Shown piece after piece: positions 34,798-47,300 of a stretch of DNA of 64,000 nt. The DNA lies in the NCBI RefSeq assembly GCF_023278565.1, contig NC_064673.1, positions 3,224,001 through 3,288,000 of the forward strand. The letters are read 5' to 3'. The position numbers and the translations under genes are program-made. The notes below the pieces were generated by a model, which worked only from the letters and a program-made list of their open reading frames with translations, was not told the DNA's origin and did no database searches. Each line of letters starts with the position of its first letter. Within the stretch, counting starts at the first letter, position 1. The DNA comes from Colletotrichum lupini. Taxonomy: Eukaryota > Ascomycota > Sordariomycetes > Glomerellales > Glomerellaceae.

Positions 34798-36003
34798 TCA
34801 AGCTTCACTGATAGGAGGAGCTTGAAGAATCCATTCTCCGATAATCTTGATGGTCTTTTGCGTCTTGATCTTGGCATCCTCAAGCAAAACCGGATCACGT
34901 ACAATACCGTCCAGGTGCTGATCGAACCCATGGACCGTATCAGGAACCAGAAGCCACCGGTAGCGGCTTCCGTCAGCTCCAGACACCTCGAAGTGGTAAA
35001 CTTCGTCGTCTAGCACGAGCTCGCCATCACCCACGACTTCAGGCTTCCCAACCTTTGCTGGTGGGGGCGGACGGCCCGCAAGCCTGTGAATGAGCCTCTG
35101 GCCTTCCTGGGCAAGCATATCCAGCTCGCAGCCGATCATAAAGACTTGCTTGGGCAGAGCCTCCTTGGGCGCGAAAGTAGGACTGAGTAGCGGGTTGCGG
35201 CTGTCTTCGCCGGGAATCTTGTAAGCCCAGTCAAACACGGGTGCAATCCCTTGCAAGAAGTCCTTCTCCTTTGCACGGAAGCCTCCGAGCTCAGGCTTGT
35301 ACTGTCGCGTCGGGGCCTTCTCTTCTCCCGTTATGGAGAGATCAGCCGCCGGGTACAACGGGACGATGCAAGTGAGATGCTTCCTGACTGTCTCGAGTTG
35401 CGCGACAGCCAGAGTCAGGTTGCCGCCCGCGGACCAGCCGGCCAGCGATACTCTGGTACGATCCAACGGAAGCGAGTCATCATTGAGCGCGGCGAGGAAG
35501 AGCTCCTCGCAATCATGAATCGGCTTGGGGAACGGGTTACCCGGAGCTTTGGCGTAGTTGAGACCAATGACAATTGAGTGGTGCTGCGAAGCATACGTCT
35601 GATTCCAATCGTCGTTGTCATTTGGCGTACCGAGCACGAATCCACCCCCATGGATCGTGAAGAGAACCGGCAGCTTGTCTTTGGACGTTTTGTCAAAGCA
35701 TTTCGGGAAGAAGACCCTGGAACGTGTCAATCTCTACGCCAAAGGCGATGAGGTTTCTCAAAAATTGGGGCGAAATAAAGAAACGCACCTGACGGGTAAG
35801 TACGGCCTGCATTCGTACGTCTTCACGATCTCTGGACGGTTCTCAGGCGGGATGACATGTGCTTTGACATCGCGAACGAAGAGCGCGGGCTTCACCAAGA
35901 GATTTTGGATCGCAAAGGCCGTAGCGCCGTACCTGACCTTGGAGAGGAGCGGCAGCTCTGGGACGCGATGTGAGTCGTCCGTGGTATTCTGATCTTCGGC
36001 CAT
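34798..36003 (-). CDS. Alpha/beta hydrolase, HSL/arylacetamide-deacetylase type esterase
   Basis: Two minus-strand exons, 36003-35789 and 35716-34798, joined over a 72 bp intron (donor GTGCGT), give 377 residues. Motifs are the oxyanion-hole HGGGF at 94-98, the nucleophile GWSAGG with S167, a probable catalytic Asp in IGCELDML and the His in DTVHGFD. These mark the hormone-sensitive-lipase (H) branch of esterases, which cut short acyl esters of small molecules. No signal peptide is seen, so the enzyme is probably intracellular. The frame extends upstream of 36003, but that stretch is Thr/Pro-rich, contains GAGTT repeats and looks like a 5' leader, so I start at MAEDQNTTDD. Confidence 0.9.
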
Positions 36004-37440
36004 CGTTGAAGCCAGGCGCGCGGCGACGGGTTGAGTTGAGTTGAGTTGCTTTGGGTGCTCGAGTGTTGCAGCGGATGTTGCGTTGGAAGAAACAGGCGGG
36101 GTTGGGATGAGAAGCGTCGCTGGCTGGTGGGAACGGCTCGGTAGTTGTAGTCGCATGCACCTCGGTTTCGCGTTTAGAGGGCCATAGCGAGGTGCAAGCC
36201 GAGTACGAAACAAGATACGAAACCTTGTACCACGGTCAACATGATCGGATAATGGGTGCTTAGAGACGTCATGTCTCTAGTTGGTAATGGTGCATAAAAT
36301 GTAAGCATGTCCCTCAAGTTTGAATTGAGGCGCAATTTGCAGTCAAATCTCATAACGCCTTCAATTGCTGACGGCATCACAAAGCGTCGGGGAAATGTGA
36401 ATAAGTGCCGGCCTTAGTAGCCGAACCCGAACCGCCGGCGGGTCTCCACTTTAGACCGGTAACTCGGGAAACTTCATGAGAGCGACAACAGCACAGTCCT
36501 CGACTTATCATGCATTGCCACAACGCACAAACCGTCCAGCATTCAATTTCCAACCAAGTGACACCTCGAACACCCAAAGTCATGATGGCGCAGCTGCGCT
36601 CATTCGAACAGCAACTGCATTTTGTGGCAAACCCCTGAAGATTGCAGCATGTCCATCGCCACGAAACAGCAAAAAGAAAAGTAGAATGAGGCAAAAAGTG
36701 AGCTTAGGGGCGCTACTATCATGAAGATGGAACCATCTGGAACTTACGGCCCGTGATCAAACAGTGAAAATAACCTAGGTGCGGCTGATTGACATACGCA
36801 CTTCACGCCTCCTTAGGTGAAGTCTAACTCAGTGACAACTTAGCCATCTCAGATCTCTGTGATACCTCAGTAGGTACGCTGGTAGATGGCCTACCAAATT
36901 ATTACACTTCTAGTGAGCTACTGTAATGCTTGTTTTCCTGAGATTCAGAGGTTGTGTTGTGAGTTTGATCTTACAGACTATGGAAGACATGAAACGTGCT
37001 GCGTGCAATAGTTTCGGCATTTTAACACCTCAGCCGGAAGTAAGAAAGTTCCATAGAAAATTTAGAAATATTTTCATGTTCCGATCTTGCAAGAGGAAAT
37101 ACGGTCTTGTTGGCTCTTTCCCTTTGACGAACGCAAATATTGAGTTGGTCGAACCTCAGGTGTCAAATTCCCAGGCTTCTACCGGGATTTCTCAGTGACC
37201 GACTCTTTCTGTTATTCTTCCGGTGCTTATCCCTTCAACAACAGCTCTTTCTTCCATTACATGCAGCTTTGCATCTGACTCATCTTGGGTTTTCTGTGTT
37301 CAGAGGCTGCCGAGGGCTGTCAACGAGGTCGGCAAATTCACGCCAGATCCCTGGAACAGTGATCCCTTTACCACACCGTCAGCAACATTCTAAGAGACCA
37401 CCAGAATTTCTCTCACACTTTAGGGAACACAGTGGTCACC
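36004..37440. other. Intergenic region between divergent genes, no supported gene
   Basis: Starts with a short GAGTT repeat (near 36025-36045) in the esterase leader. Frames at 36476-36724 and 36926-37198 have no domain content. The promoters of the esterase and of the first BTB gene should lie here. Confidence 0.45.
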
Positions 37441-38308
37441 ATGGTTCGACCTATGCTTGACATGAGAAAGTAAGTGATCTTATCAATTGCCGTAAAGGGT
37501 ATGGCCACTGATTGTCTGCATACAGAATTCTCAATTCGCCGCAAATCGAATATCATGTCGGCGAAAGCGGCAAGTCATTCTCGGTTCCCAAAGCTGTGAT
37601 GGAATTCCTCTCTCCAAAGCTTGTGCGTATGCCGCCTTCTGGACAAGGACAGCCCAATTCCGCTTCAATCACTCTGAGAGATATCGACGAGGCTACATTC
37701 ACTCGACTGGTGGAGTACGCATATCGCCAAGACTACACGGTCCAAGGTCTCAAAGCCCGCTCCTTTGCCTCCGACGAAGTCAGCGTTTTGCCTTCACTCT
37801 ATGATAAGCTCGAGCGGGGAGATGAGTATTCAGAGAGCAACCCCTTCATCCACGATTCTGGCATGGATTTCCTTCGCGAACTCAAGGGTAGCTACATAAT
37901 GCTCGACAAATCGATCCACAAAGAAGCTCTCGAGGCAAAGAAACTCCCTGGCCGCTATGTTCGCTTTGACACCCTCAACGCCCACATCGCCCTTTTGAAC
38001 GTGGCGCACACATACGATATCCATCCTTTGAAGGATCTCTGCAAAGCGCACTTCCGCGAGTGTCTGCTTTTCATGCCTCTCAATAGGTACACCGTGGCTG
38101 ATCTGCTCACTGTCTGGGATTCTGTTGAGCACATCGCTGACTGCGCTCCCGGCAATGCGATTTGCAACATTATCCTGGATTACTTCGTCGCCACTCTCCC
38201 CACTTCGAACATCATCCGAGATTTCGGGATACACTCGTGCAGGACGAAGCCTTCACCCGCCAACTGCTCGACAAGTTGCCGAATGTAGCTCCTCCAATTG
38301 ACGACTAA
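37441..38308 (+). pseudogene. BTB/POZ-domain protein 1, frameshifted near its C terminus
   Basis: Exon 1 (37441-37469) and exon 2 (from 37526) join over a 56 bp intron with a GTAAGT donor. The protein opens with a BTB-like segment (EYHVGESGKSFSVPKAVMEF, then a region ending LVEYAYRQDY), followed by the helical region shared with its neighbours (HTYDIHPLKDLCKAHF). At about 38224 the frame changes. The current frame reads IHSCRTKPSPANC and stops at 38286-38288, whereas the next frame from 38225 reads RDTLVQDEAFTRQLLDKL and stops at 38306-38308. The latter looks like the true C terminus, so one base appears to be missing. This may be a real mutation or an assembly error. BTB domains mediate dimerisation and often recruit cullin-3 ligases; the target is unknown. 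Confidence 0.7.
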
Positions 38309-39020
38309 GGGTCATGTGTGTTACAGACTGGAGTCTATGGGGAAAGCTTTGGGACAGCGGGAAATTGTCTTCATCGCGGAGAGGGCTCGACGGATTATTA
38401 GGGCTTTTGCTTCGGAGTTTGAGTCGTGGATGACGTCCATAGGGAAATCAAAAAGACAACGAGGTCACAAAATTATTGTCCGGAAGCGTGATGCCAGTTC
38501 GTTGACATTTTCCTTTCAGGCCCATCATTTCATTTTGCATCCCTTCGTAGCCTCGGTCCGTGATGTTCTTTGACAGATTGCCTAGTATACGATAATACCA
38601 GGAAAGAAGGCACCTCATACCACTCGAAGCCTATATCCGGCGCAAAGCAGCCGACACCGGTATCTCTGGCCGATATCTTCGCCATGTAAGGCAATGCCAA
38701 GGAGGTCACCGCAAATCATCAGTGATAAGAAATGGCACTAGCACATATCCATGTCAACGGGGTGGGGTTACTGCGGGGTTGCTCATGGTGATAGCTTCAA
38801 TGTCCGGCGCGATGTGATCCATGGTTCCAAAATGTCGGGATGATACCGCGTGGCTCTCCACTTTTCCCCGACCACCCTTATCTTTTGAGGGAATTCGCCG
38901 ACAATGGCACTTTCAAGACTTATGAACGGTGTCGCTATAAAAAGGTGCTGAGCATGTGGGAGTTGATCAGCTTTGCCATCTCATTCCTTGTTGGGCCGCT
39001 ATCACCTGTCATACCACCAG
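38309..39020. other. Intergenic, no supported gene
   Basis: The frame at 38298-38573 has no recognisable content. The rest is probably the promoter of the deaminase-like gene. Confidence 0.4.
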
Positions 39021-40135
39021 ATGCTCATCTCACAAGTACTATTGGCGCTGGGTGGAGTGAGTTTTGGCTCGGCGCATTTCATAGTTCCCAACGATGACCA
39101 GGATATGTCCGGTCTCACGGTCAACTCGATCCCAGCAGCGAAACGAGTCGAGTACATGCAAAAGGTTGAACCGTCTGGGCGCTAGGTTCTTGTCATATGC
39201 CGCCGTCCGTTTGCTAATGTTTTCCAGGCGAACGAGGCGCTCTTCCGGCAAAGCGGACCGTAAGTGTCTATTTTCCATGTCGGTTTCAAGTACAGTCCTA
39301 GATCTGACTTACATCCTCTCAGTTGCCCCTTTGCCGCATTTGGAACCATCATCGTCAACCACACCAGCGACGAAGTTGTCTGCGAGGGAGCAAATTTCCG
39401 AACTGGCGACCCTACTAGTACGTATTGAGAACTATGGTAATTGTAGCTACGACCTACTAAGAAAACTTCCAGTTCACGGAGAGATCTCAGCCATCAACGC
39501 ATGCACAGCCAAGTTTGCTGAACAGGGCATGACGCCAACGTAAGGCCTGCAATTGACTGTTCATGAACAAGAGCTCACATTTTCGACAGGCAGATCTATG
39601 CCGCATGGGGAGAGCTATCAATCTACACGAACGCCGAGTCGTGTCCAATGGTATGTGCTTCAAGTTACCAGGAAGCTGGCATCATCGGTAACTAAAAGGT
39701 TCCAGTGCGCGAGTGCAATCCGGTGGGCGGGTTTCAAAGGCAAGTTGACCCCCCATGACTGTTATTCCCGCCGAAAACTAACACCGACTTGTCAGAATAC
39801 GTTTATGGGACCACCATCCAATACAACTACAACGTCGGCTGGGGTGTCATGACTCTCAGCAGTGTAAGAGCCCCTGGAACAGAAACATATTAGGGGCATT
39901 CTTGCTAAACCGACTCATCCAGTACGACGTTTTCCAGCAATCTCGCCAGCTGCCTGGCTATCAAACGTCCATGATCGGACAGATCCTCACAAACGAGACG
40001 GACCCTCTCTTCTCATGGCAGTACAACGCAAGCGCGCCTTGCCCGAACGATTGTTTTCGTGTCCCAAGCGCGACTCGAGGCGGAACGACCTGCTCCAATG
40101 TTACTATCTCCCGAAGGGACTATGAGGCGCTGTAG
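39021..40135 (+). CDS. Secreted CMP/dCMP-deaminase-fold protein (nucleoside deaminase-like)
   Basis: Eight small exons: 39021-39164, 39228-39259, 39323-39417, 39473-39539, 39590-39650, 39706-39739, 39796-39863 and 39923-40135. They sum to 714 nt, or 237 residues. The N terminus is a signal peptide (MLISQVLLALGGVSFGSAHF). The zinc site of the cytidine-deaminase fold is visible as HGEI (H92 ligand, E94 proton shuttle) and CPMC (C131 and C134 ligands). The enzyme should hydrolyse an amino group from a base or nucleoside such as guanine, adenosine or cytosine. The C-terminal 60 residues contain extra cysteines (APCPNDC). Secretion is unusual for this fold. The intron at 39740-39795 uses a GC donor. 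All other introns are GT-AG and 50-63 bp long. Confidence 0.87.
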
Positions 40136-40670
40136 ATAGGCAGCGGCTTAAGGACTACAAATAGAGACTCGGAACTTTCATTGGCGATCCGACCTCAGCC
40201 ACGCTAACAATGATTTCGGTGTCATGGAATCACTGAAATATGGCTCATCAAGTGGGTGGAGAAAAGGATTGTCACTGCTGTTCCTGTTCTTCGTTTGGAA
40301 AGTATTCTCTACTGAATATATGAAGAATGTTTCCTAGAGATAATGGAGATTACGGATATAACAAGGATGAGAACTAATTATATAGTAAGAATAATAAGTA
40401 GTAATAATACGTAGGTAAGTGAGCATTACAAAACTTTATCGACCAGCAATTGCGAAATATACGTGTATTAGGAGGAAAACAGGCGGAATTCAGTAAGTAA
40501 ATATCATTACGTGATAAGAGGGACTGAAGCTCTTGACCACGTTCAAATCAGGGAAGAACTTTCGGATACCTCCTTCCACTAATCCACCTATTAGCAGCTC
40601 TGCGAGTGCTCAAATTTAGAAAGACTCTTCAAAGTCGACTTGAAACTCCTCCACTTCACCTCCAGCAGTC
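40136..40670. other. Intergenic, no supported gene
   Basis: Moderately AT-rich around 40370-40420, with no coding frame of note and no sign of RIP on the scale of the transposon blocks. Confidence 0.4.
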
Positions 40671-41731
40671 ATGGAACTACCAAAGGCGACTCCCAGTCGG
40701 GTTCCGTATTCTCTAGCACAACGATGTGGTCGTCTCCCTAGCCGTTCTACAGCGGCTTCGTTCAACAGAGGTATACCTGATCTTGAAGGGTACGTGACAT
40801 TCAGTTTCGGTTCTGAACATACCACTGACCATTGGCCAGCGTACTCACCTCACGAGTGGTCACCTTTCGGATCGGTCCAGACCGAAAGCCATTCCAGATC
40901 CACGAAAAGCTCGTAGCTTCCCGATCAGTCATCTTCGACCGCATGCTGGCCAATAATATGCGCGAGTCCCTCGAGGGCGTTGTCGATATTGAAGACGTTG
41001 AGCCAGAGGTATTCACGAGTTTCATCAACTTTGCCTTCTACGGAAACTACGACGTGCCGACGTCGCACAAATTCCGAAAGGCGAAAGATCAGGAGCCTGA
41101 AAACGCCAAATTGATTCCAGGAGAGACCTACGACTCCCTTCTCGAACACGTCCTAAAATATGACTTCAGACTATCCAAAAAGCAACCGTATCTACGATAT
41201 CTGACGCTTTTTATCAACCAAGGAACCCCCGGAAAGCTGTACGGCATGCCGCCCGGGTTGCCGTGGAATAAGGACGAGGAACTCGAGGCAAATTTTGACC
41301 TCATGGTCGCGAATCGCCTTTTTGGGGAGATTTGCATGCATCACGTTCAACTCTACATATTCGCCGACAGATACGACATTGCGCAGCTGAGGCAGGTGTG
41401 CCTTCACCGCCTCCACAGCTCTCTGACGCGTGCGAGACTCGGCGACCCCGGCTATCAGCTTCTGTTTGGCGTCATCGTATTTGCATTCACCAACACGATG
41501 CCGGGAGACAAGATCCGAAAACTGCTGATTCAGACGTGCGTTGCCGACTTTAGCATGGTGCGCGCGATGCCCAGCTTCACCGATCTGCTGCATCGCGTAC
41601 CCGAGCTGGGGATTGAAATCATGACTGAGCTCCCCACGTATTGGGAGGAAAGGAAGAAGGCGATCAATGATGTCAATGCAAAGTTTGCATCGGCACAATC
41701 GGACGCTACAACGAGCAAAGAAAAATCTTGA
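40671..41731 (+). CDS. BTB/POZ-domain protein 2
   Basis: Two exons, 40671-40789 and 40840-41731, joined over a 50 bp intron (donor GTACGT, CTGAC branch) give 336 residues. After a basic leader, the BTB domain begins at VVTFRIGPDRKPFQIHEKLV and continues through NNMRESLEGVVDIEDVEPE to FINFAFYGNY. The C-terminal half carries the block shared by the local paralogues (MHHVQLYIFADRYDI) and ends with a YWEER motif. It is probably an adaptor that dimerises through BTB, perhaps for cullin-3-type ubiquitination. No kelch, MATH or DNA-binding domain is seen. No signal peptide. Confidence 0.87.
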
Positions 41732-42368
41732 AGAAATAGGAACAAGCGCTTTATCGAGTTAAACGACTCAACTTGCATGGAAGAAGGGAAGCAATAGGCA
41801 ATCGAGGAATGGTGCAATGGTCATTGCAAGCGCTGAGCAGGAGAGGATCTTTCTCTCTAGAAGTTCATCACAGGGAACAAGGAAAGGCGTTCTTGAGCAA
41901 TCACGTGTTTTTAGAAGCAAGCAACTTACGAAGCAGCATTCATTCGAGGCACGACTCGAACGTTAAACGTGGATTCTAGATGAAAACAGCCAACTGCTCT
42001 ACTCAATACATCATGATAATTCTGAAACATCCACATACTTAAAACAAAAATGTATTTCCAGAAGCTCTTTTCATTTAGCAAACTCTTCTGTATTCCAGCT
42101 TCAAAGGACTCTTTGTGGAAGAGTTCTTGATGAAATTTCGTTCATCCCTTGATCGAGTGTTTTGATTACGGAAAAAAAGCTATTGAAATTCGTTGAAAGG
42201 GAGGCTATCTGGAAGAGAGGAACTGCCAAAGTCCTCGTCCTTACGATGGCCCTCTCAGATGCCACATTTCCCTGGGACGTGTCTCCCGAAATTCCAGCGC
42301 TTCCCTTTTGATAAGAACCCATGAATGACGAGCCCCGATCCCAACTGGTTGCAAGTGTCTGTTGCCTC
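41732..42368. other. Intergenic between convergent BTB genes
   Basis: Only short frames; probably the two 3' UTRs. Confidence 0.4.
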
Positions 42369-43299
42369 TCACGTTTGACTTTGAAGTTCCTCCCAGTAGG
42401 TATGGGGAATCTCAAGTAGCAGTTCCACAGCGTAGTCCGCGAAGTCGCAGACCAGTTTTCGAACTCCTATAATTGCGTATTCTATATCGCTAATGAGGAA
42501 TCGTAGAAGTAGCTTGCGAAGTGTGTCCTGTGGTGATGTCTGTGCATGTAGAAAGCGAAGTACAGAGCACACGTGATCAACCAGCATCTCGTCTCCAGCT
42601 GCGTTGCACAGCTTTCGGCCAACCTCATTGACGCATAATTCCGTGAGGTCATCTATAAGATACCTGTCGGCAAGAATGTAGAGTTCCGCTGGCTTCAAGA
42701 GGTGATCCAGTGCGATGTTGATTCTTGAATCCAGTCCCTCCTTCCGGATGGCCTCTTTCCGGAGGGATCGGTCTCTGCCTGTTAAAGTCGTCTCATTGAC
42801 TCCATACTTGCAGAAGTGCTTCTTGCAAAATTCCAATACTGCGATGTGTTTTTTCCAACTCACTGATGCCCAGAACTCTATAAAGCTTCGTATCGAATCA
42901 GGTTGTTTAACTTCTGTTCCGGCGTCTCCTGCTTCCTCTGAGCCGCATTTGGCGTTGGATTCGTTGTCGGGGTAGGGTATAGGGTAGAGGCCGCTGTAGG
43001 CATATTCCAAAAGGAGGACAAAGGTGGCAGGTTCGACGTCGTCCCAAATGATCTTGCCCTCGAGGGATTCTTGCATACCGCCAGTAAGCAAAGCTCGAAG
43101 AGGCTCCGACAGATGGACCAAAGCCCCCTCGTGGACACGGAATTCGCGCTTCGAATCGCCTTTGCCAATGACGAAAGTGACGATCCGGGAGTCGATGATC
43201 CTATGAAACGTTAGCAGATATTCAACCTATAATCTCTTTTTTCAGACGAAAGAAGACAAAAACTCACTCCTCGATTCCTCTCTTTCGCTTGAGAGACAT
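42369..43299 (-). CDS. BTB/POZ-domain protein 3
   Basis: Two minus-strand exons, 43299-43268 and 43200-42369, joined over a 67 bp intron (donor GTGAGT, CTAAC branch) give 287 residues. The start MSLKRKRGIEE resembles the MLGKRKR start of the BTB gene at 61927-62892. The BTB domain runs from IVTFVIGKGDSKREFRVHEG through TGGMQESLEGKIIWDDVEPA to LLEYAYSG. The shared block is LKPAELYILADRYLI, and the C terminus ends HTYWEELQSQ. The start codon and intron are supported by frame closure. It is adjacent to BTB 2 (convergent) and BTB 4 (same strand), which suggests tandem duplication. Confidence 0.88.
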
Positions 43300-44326
43300 C
43301 GTGACGTTGGCGGGCGAAGGTGTGTGTGGGTGTAGAAGTGAGAGCCAGGCTGGTCGCGGAATTGGTCCGTAGATATAGGAAAGCTTGGCGAAGGAAAGGA
43401 GGAAGTCGCCGCCTCCCGTGTCGAATGGAAGGACCGAAATACAAGCTCTCTGTTCCTTCCAAGAGGAAAGAGAGAACTGGATGCAGATCCGAATTTCTCG
43501 TGTATTGCTAAGCAACATCTAGCGCCCTTTGCTTCTCGTCCATATTAATGATTCTCACGTGCAGCGTTGTTAGCCGGGCTAAGACGCTGTTTAGCGAGAT
43601 GCGTTGAGGAGTATAGGACCGGGAAGTTCTCTGGCTGAGGAAAGGTAGCTCGGTCCACTAAAGATGTGGTCTTCGCAAAAGACATTGTTCTCGCAAGAGC
43701 AGAGACGCCGGGATGAAAGGCAACTAGCGGTTGGAGGTTCTTGTCTCTCGGGGTGTCGGCGATTAAGGATCATTGGTGCTTCCTATTTGGTGTGTTTCCG
43801 TAGGCTTCTCATAAGCAGCCGCCAAGCTTGGGTAGGATGAGCTTGGATGTACGGTGTCATTGTCTCATGATCACAGCCAAGAAGTCAGGTACCTGATCAG
43901 TCAAAGTTTGGAATGGACATCGCTAGACATACTCAAACGACAATCAACTCGACTTCAGGTGCGAGCAGGAAGGAGTATATTCCTGCGTGAATGATATAGT
44001 AGACGCTCAAGAACTGACACAGTTATTCTGATCCTTGGAATTGTGTGCTATGCTGTCTAAAGTGTTCCGGCAAGTGAAAAGCCTCGCCATGTCAGACCTC
44101 CTCTGCGTCACAGCCCCCAATCGATTTCTCTGGGACCCCTCTCCATCATCTTTCCTTGCCCTCAAGTTCACATGTCTCGAGATCTTATCCCCCCTCCCTT
44201 CGGCAGTCCTTGCCTGGCTTCTCTCGATGGTCGAGCATACATAAAGTATGTGAATGAGGAGAGAGTGAGCTTGACTGTAGAGGCCCCGGACCAAGGCCTG
44301 GCGAAATGGGTTGCTGCGACGTCTCT
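43300..44326. other. Intergenic, no supported gene
   Basis: Short frames on both strands without domains. The first part should be the BTB 3 promoter. Confidence 0.4.
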
Positions 44327-47300
44327 TTAGATTCTCGAGTCAAGCCTTCGCCAGTAGTTTCTGGGCGCACTGCGTAGAATAGCAACAGCGATCTCGGGAA
44401 TTTCGTCCAAGACATGTCCAAATTTTGTTGTATTGCGAGTGAGCGCATTCGACAAGTTCATCAGAACGAAGTCGATGAGAAGTGATCGAAGCCCGTCTTC
44501 GGGCAAAGTTCTAGGCCAGACGAAAAGCAAGAGCTTACAGATGGACTCGTTGAAGCTTTCTGTTGTGGGATGCTCGTAGAGAATTCGCTGCAACTTCTCA
44601 ACGCAAAGCCATGCCAACTGGGTAATGGCATACCGATCAGCCAAGCAATAAAGCCGCGCGTGGGCCACAAGATAATCCTCTGAGTGAAAGTGAAAGACGT
44701 GGAAGTCAACGGAATCCAGATCAGCGCGCTTTGGCATTTCCACGAAGCGATCTGGGCCGCGCCTGAGTGCTAGCGTAGATTTACCATCTTTGCACTTCAT
44801 GAGATGTTCTGTGGCAATACTATACTCTAGTGAAGGCCTAGCCTTGTAGTAGGCGCCACCGTAGTCGTAGCAGTCGTCGGCATCGTCGTCCACCGTGCCC
44901 CATAGGTCGATGTCATTGATCGTGCCATATCGTTCGTTGTGGTCAGGAATAAGTAGCTCACGGCCGTATGCGTACTCAATCAGTTGAGAAAAGACCTCAG
45001 GCTCGACCTCATCCCAGACAACAATGCCCTCCATAGACTCCTTCATGCCGTTGGTCACGAGTGCTCGGAGTAGGCAGCGCTTATACCCATTCAAATTAAT
45101 CAAATAAATAAGTCAAACAAACAGTCAAATATAGGAATTTTAGTAAGTTAAATAATTAAATATCGTAAGGCCCTATATTTAATATATTTAATTAAATATA
45201 AAGTCGCTTAGAAAAAAGAAAATCTAGGGCCGGGCTAATTAAAAATCGATATTCCTAACTATACCCTATAGAAGTTTATAATTAGGAATATAAATACTTA
45301 GAGCGAAATTCGAACCTATAACTCCTTATTTATAATTATAAGTTCGGTATTATACTACTTAACTAAATAGATTATTAATAATTACTATAAAAAAAAAGCC
45401 TAAGTATTATAGAGCCCTGAATTTAGTATCTTATTATATTTAAGAATTTAAAAAACCTCTAGTACCCCCTTTTTTTAATATTAATAAAACTAACGAAGTT
45501 ACGTATTACTACTTCTAACCTTTTACGACTATTATAATTATTATTAATATTAATTAAATTATATATTAATCGATTTATTATATTATAATTAATTAATTAA
45601 TAATAAGTTATATAATCTTTAGTACGTAGCTATTATTTTAAATTACTTTATAATTATAGACCCTAACTAACGCTAGCCTCGTATTATTAACTAATTTTAA
45701 TAATTATAATAGCCTCTTTACCCTTTTAAAAGTAATTTAAAAAGGGAGGACTTTTATTAATAACGATTTAATATTATAAAAGGGTATAAGGTTAAGGAAG
45801 TCGTAAATCTACTTAGAGGGGGTCTTCGCTCGAGAGATCTATAATAAAAATATTTAAAATAAAATCTTTTAGTTTTATTATTACTATAACGAAATAAGTA
45901 TTATTACTTATTTTAAAATAGTAGCTACGAGCTTAATAATAGCTTATTTAAAATTAAAATACTAAGTAATAAATTTAAGCTCTAGCGAGTTATTATATTT
46001 ATTAAAATCCTCTAAGTACGACTTTATATTAAAAAAATAAAAACTTTTTTTTAATATTATTACGAAGGGCTAAGTAATAAGAATTAAAGAATTAGTAATT
46101 AGGTATATTATTAATAATAATAGCCTATTTATAACTTTTTATAATCCTTATTTCTAGGCCCTCCTCTATTAATTAAATTATAATATTACTAACGAACTCT
46201 TATTATTATATAAAAATATAAAAAAGGAGCTAAGTAAGATCTTTATTAAAAAGAAAGATATAATTAGGGTAGAGATCCGGAGGTTAATAATAAAAATCTA
46301 CTTATTATTTAATTTATAGACCTCGTTAATATAGAATATTATTATTACCGTTTTTATTTATTTTTTAAACTATATTAAGTAATAAATATAATACCTTATT
46401 ACTTTATAATAATAGTATAGTACTTATAATAGGGCTAATATTACTTAAATTATAAAATTAGTAATAAACGACTAGGAATTAGGTAATTAAGTCGGAGTAG
46501 TTATTTATAATAATACTTTAAATAATAATACTTACCTAAGTTATTTATATCTTATATTATCTTATACTTATACTTAAGAAGATATTCTTAACTAGAGGAT
46601 AAGGTACTACGGTAATATTCTTAACCTCGTTAGTAAGGCCTTTTTATTTAATAATAATAAAGAGGTATTTAAATAAGAATTAGATATATTAATTAATATT
46701 AAGTAACTTTAAGAAGATCTTAACTTTTAGTATATAAGAGGCCCTATTAATAAGCTTTAGAACGTTATTAAATTTATTTACTTATTACTTTAATAATATA
46801 AGGCCTTTTTTAAAGTTAATAATAAGATTAATAAGAATAATATATTTACTCTTTTTAAGGAGTTATCGTAAGAGCTTATATTAATACTTAACAATAATAT
46901 AAAGTAAAATTCGATATATTTTATAATATAGCGCTTTTTATAAAAAAGAAAGTAGATCTATACTTTTTTAATAATTAATCGAGCTTATAAAGATTTAAAA
47001 TAACGGATCCCTATTAAGGACGTTCTTAATAATAATAACTAATAGTTACTAACCGAGCTAAAGGTAATACTTAAGCTATTTTACTTTTAAATAATAAAAT
47101 ACTAGGGCTAGAGTAAAAGAGATAGTTATAGCCGTTTATAAAAAGTAATAATAAGTCTCGAGTACTTTATTAACTATTTTAAAGAGTAAAAGAAGTTATA
47201 TAATAAACTTTTTAAAAAAAAATAAATCTTATAGCTTTTTAAATCGTAGCGTCGTAATCGTAATTAATATAAATAATATTACCTCGTTAATAATTAGCTC

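Noticed and set aside
22000..36100. A secondary-metabolite cluster (decarboxylase, NmrA-like, hydrolases)
   Set aside because: No backbone enzyme (polyketide synthase, peptide synthetase, terpene synthase) and no cluster regulator or transporter is present.
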